From Symbiotaphrina buchneri (lineage: Eukaryota > Ascomycota > Symbiotaphrinales > Symbiotaphrinaceae): 64,000 nucleotides of DNA. Numbering within the stretch: position 1 is the stretch's first letter; each line of letters opens with the position of its first letter. Below, in pieces: positions 21,257-32,452 of this stretch. A model generated the notes under the pieces. The model was not told where the DNA came from, did not search any database, and saw only the letters and a list, made by a program, of their open reading frames with translations. The stretch spans positions 124,001 to 188,000 of the forward strand of contig BCIG01000023.1 of the NCBI GenBank assembly GCA_001599915.1, read 5' to 3'. Position numbers and translations under genes: made by a program.

Positions 21257-23128
21257 ATGGCGTCTTTCAACTTTCCACCGCCCCCTCCACCACCACCAAA
21301 AGCACCTGCCGAACCATCACCAAACTATGGGGCGCGACCTCCATATCCACGAGGGGGTTACAGGGGAAGAGGAAGGGGCAATTTACCTCCTCCAAGGCGG
21401 AGCCAGCTGCGGAATGAACAACAATATCCCACCGCCGTGCCGTCTGCTTCAGCGAATCCCAGTCACGGCTTTGCCTCGACTTCAGCACCAATTCGTTACT
21501 CGAACCAGAACGCTGAGGCCCAAGACGCACCCTCAGGACCTGTTGTTCCACATATCTATGGAGCCCCACAAACTGCGACGCTGCACGGACAATACCAAAC
21601 TAATGCACATCAGAATCACTGGGCCTCTGGAAGCAATATATCGCGCGGTCCACCGTGGCCGCATCCCTCTCAGTACCCTGTGCCAGCCTATAGACCCGAG
21701 CGCCTCAATCCCGCAGCAAAACGAGATTATTCTGGTAATTTCAAGACTCAAGCTTATGGACCTCGACCAAGAGCGGCACCAGCAGTCCCCAGCTTCGGTT
21801 CGATACTACCAACTGTTAGTCAGACCAATACGGACAGAGGCGAACAGAAAAAGAAAAAGACCAGGCAATACAATCAACTTGGTCTGACCCCAAGGACTGA
21901 GGAACACGAGGAAAGCGAAGATGACGTGGATGAAGAGGCGGTCTATGCTGGATCTGCCGTGAAGGATGAAAAACAGTAGGTCGATTCACTCGGTATGGTG
22001 AACCGAGTTGGACTGATCGTTGACTTTACCAGGAAGTTGCAATTTACATACCGTGGACAGACGTCAACGCTATCTAATGCTGCAGATGTTGCGGCGTGGA
22101 TCGAGGAGAGAAAGAAACGGTTCCCTACAAAAGACAGAGCTGAACAGCGTAGACAAGAGCGTGAAAAGGAGCAGGAGGAGAGGCGGCGGCATTTCCAGGA
22201 GGAACGTGAACGGAGTCGAAACCAGAAGGAGCAACGGCGGAAGGAGGCAACTGAGAAAAACAGACAGCTGCCCGGGGAAAAGAAGAAGAATGAAGAGCGA
22301 CCGAAAGATCCGACGATACTGCCCCAAGATGACTCTGCGCGCAGGAAACAAAAGCTCGAGAAGGAGAGACTCAAACTCTCTAACGCCATGCACAAACTTG
22401 CAGCAAAAGAAGCCAGATTGAATGAGAGAATCTCTCGGGCACAAGCAGAAGCAACACACGCAGAGGTCACAGTTGCACGAGGTCCGGCACAGCAGAACCA
22501 GGAAGAGACGGAACGAGCAGTGAACGGTTCTACTGCTTCGGAACATCTTTCTCTATCGAGCAATGTGTCCAGCGACATGACCGTTGCACACGCTGCAGCA
22601 ACTGCCATGGCTGTGGCGCATCAGCCATCCTCAGAGCTTAAGGTCACGAGTGATGGTTCTTTGCTTTCCACCTCTGAATCCCCAGATGATGCAACGTCAT
22701 CGTCCGACCTCTCCTCTTCTGACGAGGACGAGATTTCCTCTAGCGATTCAGGTTCTGACGCATCATCCGACGCAGACTCTATGCCCGACGAAGAATCTTC
22801 ACACCGAACAGGTCCGGATAAGGTGCCTCCTCCAGCCCGTGCCATATCCAAAAAAGGCTATTGTAGGAATTTCGTTGCAACAGGGAACTGCAAGCGCCAG
22901 CATTGTGACTATCTACACGAAATGCCTGCTGTTGCAAAGACCGGAAATAAGGCTGGCCAACGGAAGGAGAAACCAAAAAGAAAAAGCTTGTACGAGCGAC
23001 TGCTAGAAAGCGAAAAGGAGAAGGAACTCTCCTTTGTGTTTCAGGCTATTAAAGACCTTGCAGAGCATGGCATGTTGCGGGAAGATGGAGGTCACATGAA
23101 GTCTGACCAGACAGCGCCGCTTGATTGA
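21257..23128 (+). CDS. NUFIP1-like protein with a CCCH zinc finger
   Basis: Exons 21257-21975 and 22033-23128; 604 residues. The N-terminus has a run of eight prolines (MASFNFPPPPPPPPK) and a GGYRGRGRG box, then a disordered Gln/Pro region. Exon 2 begins with KLQFTYRGQTSTL and the segment AAWIEERKKRFPTKDR, which matches the FMR1-interacting protein 1 (NUFIP) conserved motif. It continues into a long charged helix, a Ser/Asp-rich acidic patch and a C-x8-C-x4-C-x3-H finger (YCRNFVATGNCKRQHCDYLH). NUFIP/Rsa1 proteins help assemble box C/D snoRNPs with Hsp90/R2TP; that role is inferred by family. Likely nuclear or nucleolar. Confidence 0.72.
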
Positions 23129-23591
23129 AGCACGCCAGTACGATCAAAGGTTCGCCGCCAAGTATCGTTGCCTTTGGGGTCCAAGACAATCCCCGACGAA
23201 AGACGTTGTTGTAAGATGCAACCGCACAATGCAGATCAAAGGAGGAAAGGGCAATACAAGAGAGGGTAATAGACAGCTCCCCAGCTCAGAGGAGTAAATG
23301 GTAGCTTGAAATGCAGTTGTATTGCTCGGAGACAATTGTCATGATCCGATTACAGGACATTGCAGACTACTTGTTGTGGCAGGTAGTTAAAGTGGGCTGA
23401 GATGTATGCACTGCCTTAACGACCGCCCGAGAACCATGCACCGAGCGATTCGGCACAAATGAAGTGCTCAAAGATTGATCATCGAAGTGCTTGCATTCCT
23501 GTCTTAGAAGCTATGACACAATATCATATCGTGAAGGACTAGAGTGCCGAAAATAGAAGCCCTATGCAACCCCAACCCGCCACCATAGCAT
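23129..23591. other. Intergenic between convergent genes
   Basis: Shared 3' flank of the NUFIP/CCCH gene and rps15, about 460 bases, with no further feature seen. Confidence 0.55.
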
Positions 23592-24322
23592 CTACTTCAA
23601 GGGAATGAAACGAGAAGAGTGCGTAGCACCGATACCGGGTCTACCGTGTTTGACAGGTTTGCTGCAAAGATTCAGTCAGATGCTTTCTCTGGGTGGTCCT
23701 GGTAACGTACTATGAGATCGAGAACTCTGCGAGGTAGTGTCCGACCATCTCAGGCTTAATTTCAACCTGGTTGAATTCCTTTCCGGAGTAGATGCCAACA
23801 ACGCTACCAATCATCTCAGGCACCACGATCATATCACGGAGATGAGTCTTGACGAGGTCGGGCTTCTCGTTGGGCTTGGCCTCTTGCTTGGCTTTGCGGA
23901 GTTTCTTGATCAGACCCATGGGCTTACGCTTCAAGCCCCTGTTGAACCGACGACGGGCACGAGCGTGGACAACATCGCGAAGCTGCTCCGAAGAGAGATC
24001 CAGTAGCCTATTCCACGGTCAGCTGCCGACCATCCAGAAATGGCCATGTGAGGCGGGCATACTGGTCCAAATCGATACCACGGTAGGTGAACTTCCGGAA
24101 GGCTCTCTTCTTCTTCAGCTCTGTTTAGCAATAACTGTGTCAGCCACGACCTCTAAGCATCCCTTCCTGAACTCCCCAAGGATATGTCCATTCGATGTGG
24201 CGGATTCGCCCTGGGAACCACACGTACCGGCAGCCTCTTCAGCGTTCTGTGACAGTTAGTCAATATGCCGGGAGACAATGCCAAAGTCATCAGGGTCAAC
24301 TTACATAGTCGACGTCCGCCAT
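23592..24322 (-). CDS. rps15: 40S ribosomal protein S15 (uS19)
   Basis: Small-subunit ribosomal protein at the subunit interface, also needed for nuclear export of the 40S precursor. Exons (minus): 24322-24305, 24246-24228, 24120-24063, 24007-23711 and 23661-23592; 153 residues, the normal length. It starts MADVDYNAEEAAELKKK. The uS19 core shows [32 protein letters not shown] and the highly conserved [19 protein letters not shown]. It ends [18 protein letters not shown]. The first two coding exons are only 18 and 19 nt. Tandem with rpp2 on the same strand. Confidence 0.95.
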
Positions 24323-24751
24323 ATTGTCTGATCTGATGGAATCAGTAGGACGAATGGAGATGTCGTTTCGTTTCACGGCGGTGTCTGCAATCCCAAGGGT
24401 GGAGGTTCGCCCACACTTACACCTAAGCGAGAAGGGCAGGACTGTTGTGATGACTAAGCTAGGGCTAACTCTCAAAAGCCCTATTATTAATTCTGTGGTA
24501 GACCCGCTGGACATCTGGAAAGGGGATGTTTACGATTGGAACTGCTGCAAATTATTTTTAATGAGGATTTGATTAGAGGAGTTTAGGGTGCACATCTTCG
24601 ATTGGACTATGTGGTGGAGCCACGAAGGCTGTACTGTGATGTACTCGAAAGACCTTCATGAATCTCTCTGTAGAAGAAAGGGTTCTCTTGCAACACACAA
24701 TAGTGGCGGCGACCGCCTTGCAATCTTGCACTTCAGATGTAACAGATCCGC
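24323..24751. other. Intergenic, rps15 promoter
   Basis: About 430 bases between rpp2 and rps15, read toward rps15. It contains two inverted AGCCCTA words (listed separately). No gene. Confidence 0.5.
24460..24484. promoter_or_regulatory. Inverted pair of AGCCCTA/TAGGGCT words upstream of rps15
   Basis: TAGGGCTA at 24460-24467 and AGCCCTAT at 24477-24484 sit about 140-160 bases upstream of the rps15 start, facing each other. Similar telomere-like boxes (AACCCTAA, AGCCCTAA) are common in ribosomal protein promoters of filamentous ascomycetes. Binding by Tbf1/Rap1-type factors is inference. Confidence 0.35.
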
Positions 24752-25146
24752 TTAGTCGAACAGACCGAAACCCATATCCTCGTCCGACTCTTCCTTCTCT
24801 TCCTCCTTCTCGGCAGGCTTCTCCTCCTCAGCCGCGGCACCAGCGCCTCCAGCAGCAGCCCCGCCGGCAGCAGCAGCACCGCCAGCACCACCAGTTGGGA
24901 CAGAGGCCAACTTGGTAGATCCTTCAGCAATCAACTAAAGTAACATCAGCAACCTTGCATCCCAGTAGTCGTTGTTAGATCAAATACCTCGCCAAGGTCC
25001 TTGCCATCGAGCTCTGAGATGAGCTTCTCCAGACGCGAGTCATCCGCCTCGATCCCTACAGACTCGAGGACAGCCTTAATGTCTGAGGCAGAAGGCGAGG
25101 TGTTTCCACCGAGGCCGAGGAGAAGGTAAGCTGCGAGGTGCTTCAT
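24752..25146 (-). CDS. rpp2: 60S acidic ribosomal protein P2
   Basis: Acidic phosphoprotein of the 60S stalk that recruits elongation factors; fungal P2 proteins are also known allergens. Exons (minus): 25146-24988 and 24934-24752; 113 residues. It begins [15 protein letters not shown] (P2 rather than P1). It continues with [20 protein letters not shown], the hinge rich in Ala and Gly ([19 protein letters not shown]), and the universal C-terminal end [13 protein letters not shown]. The reading frame is open well upstream of the start, but the first conserved residues begin at the ATG at 25146. Head-to-head with spt2. Confidence 0.95.
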
Positions 25147-25787
25147 TGCGTTGGACTGAACGGTGCAACAGTCAGTACTTGCTCCCTGACCTCCAAACGC
25201 AGCGGAGATGCGGCTACTTACTGAAAAGAATTCGTTAAAGAACCAGAGAGTCAATCGATTTAACCGCGAGTTGGGCGGAGACTGAAACGTCAAGTTCTGG
25301 GTTTGATCGTTGTGCGTGTAGCTGGAATCGAGATCTTGGATTGTAGCAGAATATTTGAGCGCCTTCAAAGTGCGGGACAGCCGAGCGGCGCCAAACCCTA
25401 ATAGTCTGGTCTGGCTTGGGCGGTAGGGCAACGCTCCAATCAACACGTGACATGCAGTTCAGATAGGAAAGAAAGTCAGTCTTACCTCAATTCAAGTGAT
25501 AAGGCAAGCCAGGCACGAAGTACCAATACATACTCCACTTCGTACCTCTTGCGTCCTATGCATGTGTTTGATGCTTTCAGGCTCTTTCCCCTTGCCATGA
25601 CGCTCTCCTCCTTCTCATTCACTGCCGCCATTGAATCTCTATTATCTCCACAGCTCACTTGGTAGATCTCGTCCTCTTCCCGCGCTTCCGCGTCTGGCGC
25701 GAGCCTATGTGTGGTGGAGAGGCTATGTCCATGTTTTCCAGTCGGTCCGGAATTCTGTAAGATCACGAGCCTTGCTTGTGCTTCAAC
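25147..25787. other. Divergent promoter of rpp2 and spt2
   Basis: About 640 bases. Holds an AAACCCTAA box (listed separately). Reading-frame remnants upstream of rpp2 are probably UTR. Confidence 0.5.
25393..25401 (+). promoter_or_regulatory. Telobox-like AAACCCTAA upstream of rpp2
   Basis: An exact AAACCCTAA lies about 250 bases upstream of the rpp2 ATG and about 390 bases upstream of spt2. Teloboxes are typical of ribosomal protein promoters in fungi. The match is seen directly; the function is inferred from position. Confidence 0.45.
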
Positions 25788-26898
25788 ATGAGTGTACGGC
25801 ACCTTGTATGTTCATCCACGGTCAAAGGCTAATTCTTCATTCCAGTTTCTCAACTCCGTCTTGTCGTCTATTGGCGCTTTAGGGGAGGGCAAGGGCCAAA
25901 CAACTGCTGCATCTAGTACGACCGCCAAACCTCCGCCGATGTCCTCTGCGAACAATCTCGTCGCCCAACATTCGACGAGTGGGGGCCTTCAAGGCCACGC
26001 GCAAAAGCGGAAGGCAGCCGACGACATCGAGAGTCATATGACCAAAGTACCAAAGAAGGACCATCCGTCTGTACCGTTATCCCCGCCATTGAAGCGGCAG
26101 GCGATACAAACATCAGCCGATGTATCCAGGGGCGTCTTACCCAGGGACAAACCTCGGGCCCCAACAACAGAGACATCGACCATTCGTACTGGTTCTATCA
26201 CGAAGCCCGCTGTGGCCGGAGCGACGGCGCCTCAGTCCCCGAAGGCCCCGCCAAAGAAAGGATCATATGCAGAGATCTTAGCAAGAGCGCAGGCGGCACA
26301 GGCGGCCCAAGTGCACGTGGGTATGATCAAACATAAGCCCAAGGAGAAACCACCAGCTCTTAGTAAAAGAGAGCGAGACAAACTGGCTGCCCAGGCACAA
26401 GCAGAGAAGCCGTTGGGGGCACATAAAAAAGGACTAACAGCAGGCAAAGTCGGGAGAGACGACAGATTGCACGGTCACGGGAAAGATGAGGGTACGCCCA
26501 TCGTGAAAAAGAAGCCGGTCGAAGTTGCCTATCAAGGGACCATGCGGAAATCTCAGGAACCACCGGCTTATAAGGGCACCATGCACAGGGACGATTCCGC
26601 GAAGACGCTACGACGGGGCTCTAATGGAAGGACTAGAAAGGAACTGGATGATCGACCGGCCGCGTCCCGCTACAGGTACGCTTCCTATTCTGACGAAGAG
26701 GAGGAAGAAGAAAATTACGAATCCGACGCTTCTTCAGCCATGGAAGCCGCCGCCTTTGAGATTGATGAGGAGGAACTAGCCAGTGCTCAGGTCGCGCGCA
26801 AAGAGGATGAAGAGGCTTTGCGCGAGGAGATGGAGCTCAAGCGTCAAAAACTGGAAAAGAAGAAGAAACTGGCTCTGATGGCTGCAAAGAGACGCTGA
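25788..26898 (+). CDS. spt2: SPT2-family chromatin protein
   Basis: Histone H3-H4 binding chaperone acting during transcription, including rDNA transcription. Exons 25788-25793 and 25846-26898; 352 residues. The first coding exon is just ATG AGT; splicing gives MSFLNSVLSSIG, the usual fungal SPT2 start. The middle is basic and disordered, with repeated YQGTMRKS/YKGTMHRD boxes at about residues 228 and 243. The C-terminal SPT2 domain shows RYRYASYSDEEEEE, MEAAAFEIDEEE and a terminal Lys/Arg/Glu-rich helix (LKRQKLEKKKKLALMAAKRR). Convergent with the NAD(P)HX dehydratase gene. Confidence 0.82.
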
Positions 26899-27167
26899 CA
26901 GACTACTGGGCTCGGTTCCATTAAGTGGCGTTATAAAGCCCCCTGATTCTATGTTCAACTTGGGGGTTTGGCGGTCTGGTTTGGCGGCTAGGAGTCGTTC
27001 GAAGCGAGTTTTGAGTTTCTATGCATACATAGCGGCAAAGCGAGATGAATTTAAGGGGATATTTCCCCAATATCCTAGCTCATGTATTCCGAAGCAAGTC
27101 CATGACCATTTGTCAGGCGCCTGTGTATCAGTTTTGACGTTAATCTTTCAAGGCTGTAGGAAGAGAT

Positions 27168-28442
27168 TTACATCTTGGAGCTTTTCTCTCCAAAGATATT
27201 CAGGAAGGCCGTATGGACCTCCCCAGTCAAGTCGCTTGCCTGCAGGCTTCGCCCATTCTTAGAGAAAGCCAGCCGTGAGCATTCCCTGGTCATGCAACTG
27301 CCAGCAAAGGCCACCAGTGAGAGTGTATCCGCCCTGGACAGATCATTCTCATGATCCCATATCCTATCGTGGTAAGCCTTCCGCCAACCCAAGAAGGTAG
27401 CAAGGGATCCAGTCAAAGTGTCGCCTTGCCCACCGCTACGCTTCAGTCCGCCTTCCAGGTCGGAGACAAGAGTGTCGCTTCCGTCACTGATATAGTCTAC
27501 GCCACCTTTCTGAATGATCGTAATGCCCCCAAACGCTGTTGCTAGCTTTGCGCACAGCTGAGTCTGATCACCGTTCATGTCGATGCCTTTGCTCTGTGCC
27601 AGTCGACCAAACTCGACGACATTGGGCGTCAAGATACATTCTTTGTAGCCTTGAACAAGCTCCGGTCTTGTCTGTGCAAGGTACAACCCATCCGCATCCA
27701 GTATGAATGGGGTGCTCTGCTTGCGAGCCTCTTGGAGAACACGCGCACAAGTCTCGAGCATGAGCTTGTCACGGCCCAGACCAGGACCGACAACGATAGC
27801 ATGTAGGCGAGGCAGCATCCCAATGGCCGCGTTGAAGATGTCGTCGACCGATTCTGTCTCCAAGAGGTGCTTCTCTTGGCGCATATATGGATGCACCATG
27901 ATATTTGGCGAATAGGTTTTAATGACCTGCAAGTGTCAGTATCGTTCAAGTCGAGCGTGCACCACTGCACTTACTTGACCAGCTTGTGGCTCACAAATAA
28001 CATGACTCTTGAAGCCGAATTGTATCAGTCGTTGGTGGTACCTAAAGGTCTAACCGTAGGTAAACTTACCATATCAGCACCTGCGATTTCGGTCAGCCAT
28101 ACTCATGCGGATGATTGAACAGGGAGCGAGATGGTACCTAGCCTTGCGGAAGCCATTGCCGAGAAATATGGTGCCCCAGTGTAACTACAGATGAAGACAT
28201 CAGCAACTGCTGAGATCGACAAAAAGACTCTATTTCTATTTCCTATAGGGGACGCACTCTTCACTTCCCCCGAACACGCCTACCCGCCCATGCTGGCCTA
28301 TTGTCTTGTCAGCTCACGATCAGGTCCCATCACTGCTCATAGAGTACTGACCTTTGTGAAACTTGTCCAGCAAAGGAGGGATGATCTTGCGAGCCTGAGA
28401 AATGAGCTCCTTGGTTGATTTGCCTTTCAAAGCAGACGCCAT
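27168..28442 (-). CDS. ATP-dependent (S)-NAD(P)H-hydrate dehydratase
   Basis: Metabolite-repair enzyme that dehydrates damaged NADHX/NADPHX using ATP (CARKD/NNRD family, ribokinase-like fold; yeast YKL151C). Exons (minus): 28442-28352, 28297-28258, 28184-28138, 28080-28070, 28007-27975 and 27926-27168; 326 residues. Motifs: GRVGVFGGSEEDYTGAPYFS, ICEPQAGQVIKTYSPNI, VVGPGLGRD, FILDADGLYL, LTPNVVEFGRL and the catalytic GGQGDTLTGSLATFLGW. Exon 4 is only 11 nt and encodes GADM across its borders. Four tandem GATAA boxes lie about 290 bases upstream. Tandem with dapB. Confidence 0.87.
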
Positions 28443-28951
28443 TGTGTGCCTTGGATTGAGTCAATGTGTTGAAATCGGTTGGTCGAGGGCGCTGCGAACA
28501 CTGCATATCCCGGACTGAGAGAGCAGAGGCGGGAAGGGGTCTGGTACAGTAATGGTGGGTGAGGCCGAGGAAAAGCTGGGATGGTGGACAGTTGCCTTTT
28601 GTAGGTTGGACGCAGGTGCAACCCGTGTATGACGGTGACCGAATAGAATGCTTGCAGTGATGTCACGCTCCGCTTTAAAGGGTTTTGGTACCTGTACACC
28701 TACCAATGTGCGTCAGGTACCTTGACCCTATTATCTTATCTTATCTTATCTTTGTCTGACCGCTATCCATTTTGCAGATCCACAGATGAGGTAGCCAAGA
28801 CCTACGGACTAACTCTGTGTATTGGCAGTGCAAGATCAATCCTGGGGTCAAGATACTCCATTCTATCTATCGTGTCCTGCGAACAGCTGGCCTGGGCGTT
28901 CTCTAACAGTGGACACCACGTACACGCTCCGCTGCATCCCAGTGTTATCCA
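28443..28951. other. Intergenic between dapB and the dehydratase gene
   Basis: About 510 bases with the dehydratase promoter, a GGTACC pair (28687, 28716) and a TTATC repeat. No gene. Confidence 0.55.
28731..28750 (-). promoter_or_regulatory. Four tandem GATAA boxes
   Basis: TTATC repeated four times on the plus strand, i.e. GATAAGATAA twice over on the minus strand, about 290 bases upstream of the dehydratase start. Each AGATAA fits the HGATAR site of fungal GATA factors such as AreA or SreA. It may instead be a simple microsatellite. Confidence 0.35.
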
Positions 28952-31849
28952 TCATCTCCACTTAGACGGTACATCAACAGTGGTCGATGGCGAAGGCTGC
29001 AACGTCTTGAGCCATTCGCCATTAAAGGCATTGATGAGCCAATTGTTTAGACCTGCATATAGTCAGTCAGGCGGAACATAGGCGAAGATGCTAATGATGG
29101 TAGGCGATCCGACTGAGACGCAAAGAAGCTAACGGACTGAACAGACTCACGATCATAAACCATCCTATTAGCATTATGAAAGTATATGCTATGATCCGAA
29201 TCCGGGAAGAAATGAACATCATAGTTTTCAACTCCTGCTAGATCAAGTTTGTCTAGCAATGTGAGCGTGTTTTGCAAGTGGACATTATCATCCGCTACGC
29301 CATGCATGATCAGGAATCGAACGTTCTTTTGCAGTGCTGCCACGTCAGATACCGATGCATTGCTATATCCACCAGGATTGCGCTGTGGAGTGTGCATGTA
29401 GCGCTCAGTGTAAATTGAGTCTGCGTAGACAGTTATCATAGGTGTGGAGTTTATGTGGGAACCACAATATCTTACCATAAAATCGCCAATCCGTCACAGG
29501 AGCCACTGCCATTCCGTATCGGAACGTATTGCCAGCATCCTGTTCAAGTGTCTTCAACGTCATGAAGCCACCATAGCTCCACCCCCAGATTGCCAGTCGA
29601 CTCTCGTCTACATACTCTTTTTGAGTCCAGATCTTGGCAGCGGCAATCTGATCTTTGGCTTCGTAGTATCCAATATTTCCCCGAATGATGCAGCGCGCTT
29701 CTCGCCCAACAAAACCAGTTCCTCTCCCATCGACCGTCACGACGATATATCCAAGACTGGATGCAATATATGCTTGAAAATCAACGTTGAACCTCTTATC
29801 CACCGTTTGAGACCCGGGTCCTCCGTACAGGTAGAACAACACAGGGTACTTCTTCTTTGGGTCGAAATGTGGTGGACGTCGTTCAAGGACCTGCAGTGTG
29901 AATCCATCTGACGTGACATTCTGGTACACCAATAGGGGTAATTCGTGCTGAGCAGCGAACTTAGCCAACTGTTGATTCTCTTCCACTATATCCTCGAAAT
30001 GGTCATCATTTCCTGGCGTGCTCATAACCTTCTGCCATGGGACACCTGGCCCGGCGTAAGAGAGTAAGGCATAGCCAGATCGCTTGGAGAATGATATAGT
30101 GTAATAGCCCTCATGGCTGGTATCGGTGAGCGGCTTCAGAGCTGTTCCATCCAGCTTTACGCTGTATACATGACGCTGAGTTGCTCCTTCTCTAGTGGCC
30201 ACAAAGTATACAAGATTGTTCGACAGATCAACTGCCGAGGGTGCATTAACGACTTCCCAGGCACCAGAAGTCAGCTGAACAGGAGTAGAGCTATCCAGCG
30301 GGGTGAAATAAGCCAGATGATCGTAACCGTCCTCGACGACTGTATCGATATAGCCGTCTTGCGGACGCCCATTTGCTGGATCTGCAGGCACATACTGCGT
30401 GCTTTGAGAGACCTCGAACCAGCCTCCATCCAGGGTGTTCACATCGATGGTCCTCACCACTTGACCAGTACGGGCTTTTACGTCCATTAGCACCATCCTC
30501 AATATATCACTCTCTCTGTTCGTCTCCTTTATCAGAACCTTGCCAGACGACCCAGCCCAGACAACCTCTGTGATCAACCGGTCATCATCCGGAAAACCAC
30601 CTGGGACTTCTATGGAGAACGTATCCCCTGCTTCCAGATCATGGAATCGCAGATCTATGGTAGGATTTGGAGCACCAGCTTTTGGGTACTTGATCTCGCG
30701 GGTCTCCGGATAATTTTCCTCTCCTGGTAATGGCTTCTTTCCACTTGGCCTCGAGATAAAATATTCTATCGGGTAGTCAGGCACAGTTGATTCATTCGTC
30801 CTGAGAAAGGCCAGGAACTTTCCGTCCTCAGCCCACCAGGTTGCGGTGTTGCTGGAGAAGACTTCTTCTTCGTACACCCAGTCTGGTATACCATAGAAGA
30901 GATCGCTGCCGCCATCGTTTGTGACTTGGATCACCTCGTGAGAAGCCAAATTTCGCAGAAAAAGGTTATTGTCCCTTGTGAAAGCAATACTATCTGACTG
31001 CGGCGACCAGGTTGCCAGCTGAATGCGTCCGTCAGGGTTATCTTCATCCAAGGGTTGTCCAGACTGCGTTTCGACATCGAAGACCCAGTACTTCGCCGTG
31101 AAAGAATGGCGCCAGTTCTTCTGTTGCTCCGAGCTGATGAGAACACTCTTGAGGTCTGGACTAGGCCATATATTGCTTGGAAAGATCCATGTCTGCCCAT
31201 ACCGAAAGCCTTCTTCCTTCATAAGGGTTTTACTGTCGTGAACACTGTTGCTCGCATTACCTCTTCTTACATCTTCGACGACAAGGTAATCCCGGTCACC
31301 TCTCCCCGGAAAACGTTCTAACAGTAAGCCATCCTCTCCATTAGCACCGGCAATCCAAGAAATATCATGTGTGGTAGCACGCCATTGGCCTCCAAAGATC
31401 TCATCCATTGTGACCTTCTTCCCCGAACCCCGACTCGCCGTAGCTGCAGGGTCGTGCGGTATGGTAAAAGAGTGTTTATACGTCTGACGAAGCAGCAGGA
31501 TAATGAGTGCGAGGATCCAGCCACCAATAAGTGCGGAGCCAGTTATCCATAGCAGACGTCGAGTCTTCCTGTCGATAGGCCTTCCATGCCGGTGTTTATA
31601 AACAGCGTCCTCCAAGTCATAGTCTTTCTCCAGTTGCTGCGATGGATCTGTCGCCAGGTCTTTCGTTCCATTGCGGATGTGATCTTCTTCCGCATTAGTT
31701 TCAGGTCGAACGCCCAGGCGTTCCAATATGATCGAGGTTGTTGAGGCTGAAGTTACTGAGTCCAAGGAACCGCGAGATGTTTCGCTCTCCGCGCCATATT
31801 CCGTGAGAGGCCGCGACTCCTCTATATCATGATACTCTTTAGGTGCCAT
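28952..31849 (-). CDS. dapB: Vacuolar dipeptidyl aminopeptidase (type IV, DapB)
   Basis: Type II membrane serine peptidase of family S9B that removes X-Pro or X-Ala dipeptides in the vacuole (yeast Dap2). Exons (minus): 31849-29476, 29420-29151 and 29052-28952; 914 residues. A cytosolic N-terminus of about 95 residues precedes one transmembrane helix ([18 protein letters not shown]). The beta-propeller follows, with [18 protein letters not shown] carrying the paired glutamates that bind the substrate N-terminus. The alpha/beta hydrolase domain has GWSYGGF with catalytic Ser about residue 758, the Asp in HGVADDNVH and the His in DSDHSIYF. Both introns are in the last fifth of the gene. Confidence 0.92.
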
Positions 31850-32452
31850 GCTCGATGTATCATGCTTCTAGCAGCAGATGACCAGGTTGACGCAACCTAG
31901 GCGCAGTAGGGGCGGCGTTGTGGTATTCGCAGAAAGCGTGAGCCGACCACGACAGAAAGAGACCTTATGCCAGGAACCTCCATCAACGGAATAGATCCAT
32001 GTGACATAAAACCAAATGTTGCGGCATTCCGAAAGGTAGTTGGTGACAGCGGGAGGTCGCGCGCGTAATCTGGTGCACATGCGGGGGCAGTGTGTTTACG
32101 GGAAGGGAAGGCGAAAGGTTTCCCCGTCGCTTGGGACAGAGGAGTGGTTCTTTGTTGGCACTCAATGATCTATTCACTACTTATTTTGGTCCATTTCAGG
32201 CATGATATCAAAGACCGAGACCAAAACTCCTCAGAGATACTGAAATGCTTAACCTTTCATAAGCCTCATGCAGACCCTATGCACCGCCTCCATGCGCCAA
32301 CAACAAAGGGCTTCCGTCTGACCGGCCACGGACCTCAGCTTCTTTCTCAATAAGAGAAAGTAGTGCCGCGATTAGCCGGACTAGGCTACTATCGCAAAGC
32401 CCGTGAGCTCACCAGGCCAGCGTTGCACAAATCACTCGTTGGGATATCGTGC
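31850..32452. other. Intergenic between rpb7 and dapB
   Basis: About 600 bases; dapB promoter and rpb7 3' flank. No other feature recognised. Confidence 0.55.
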
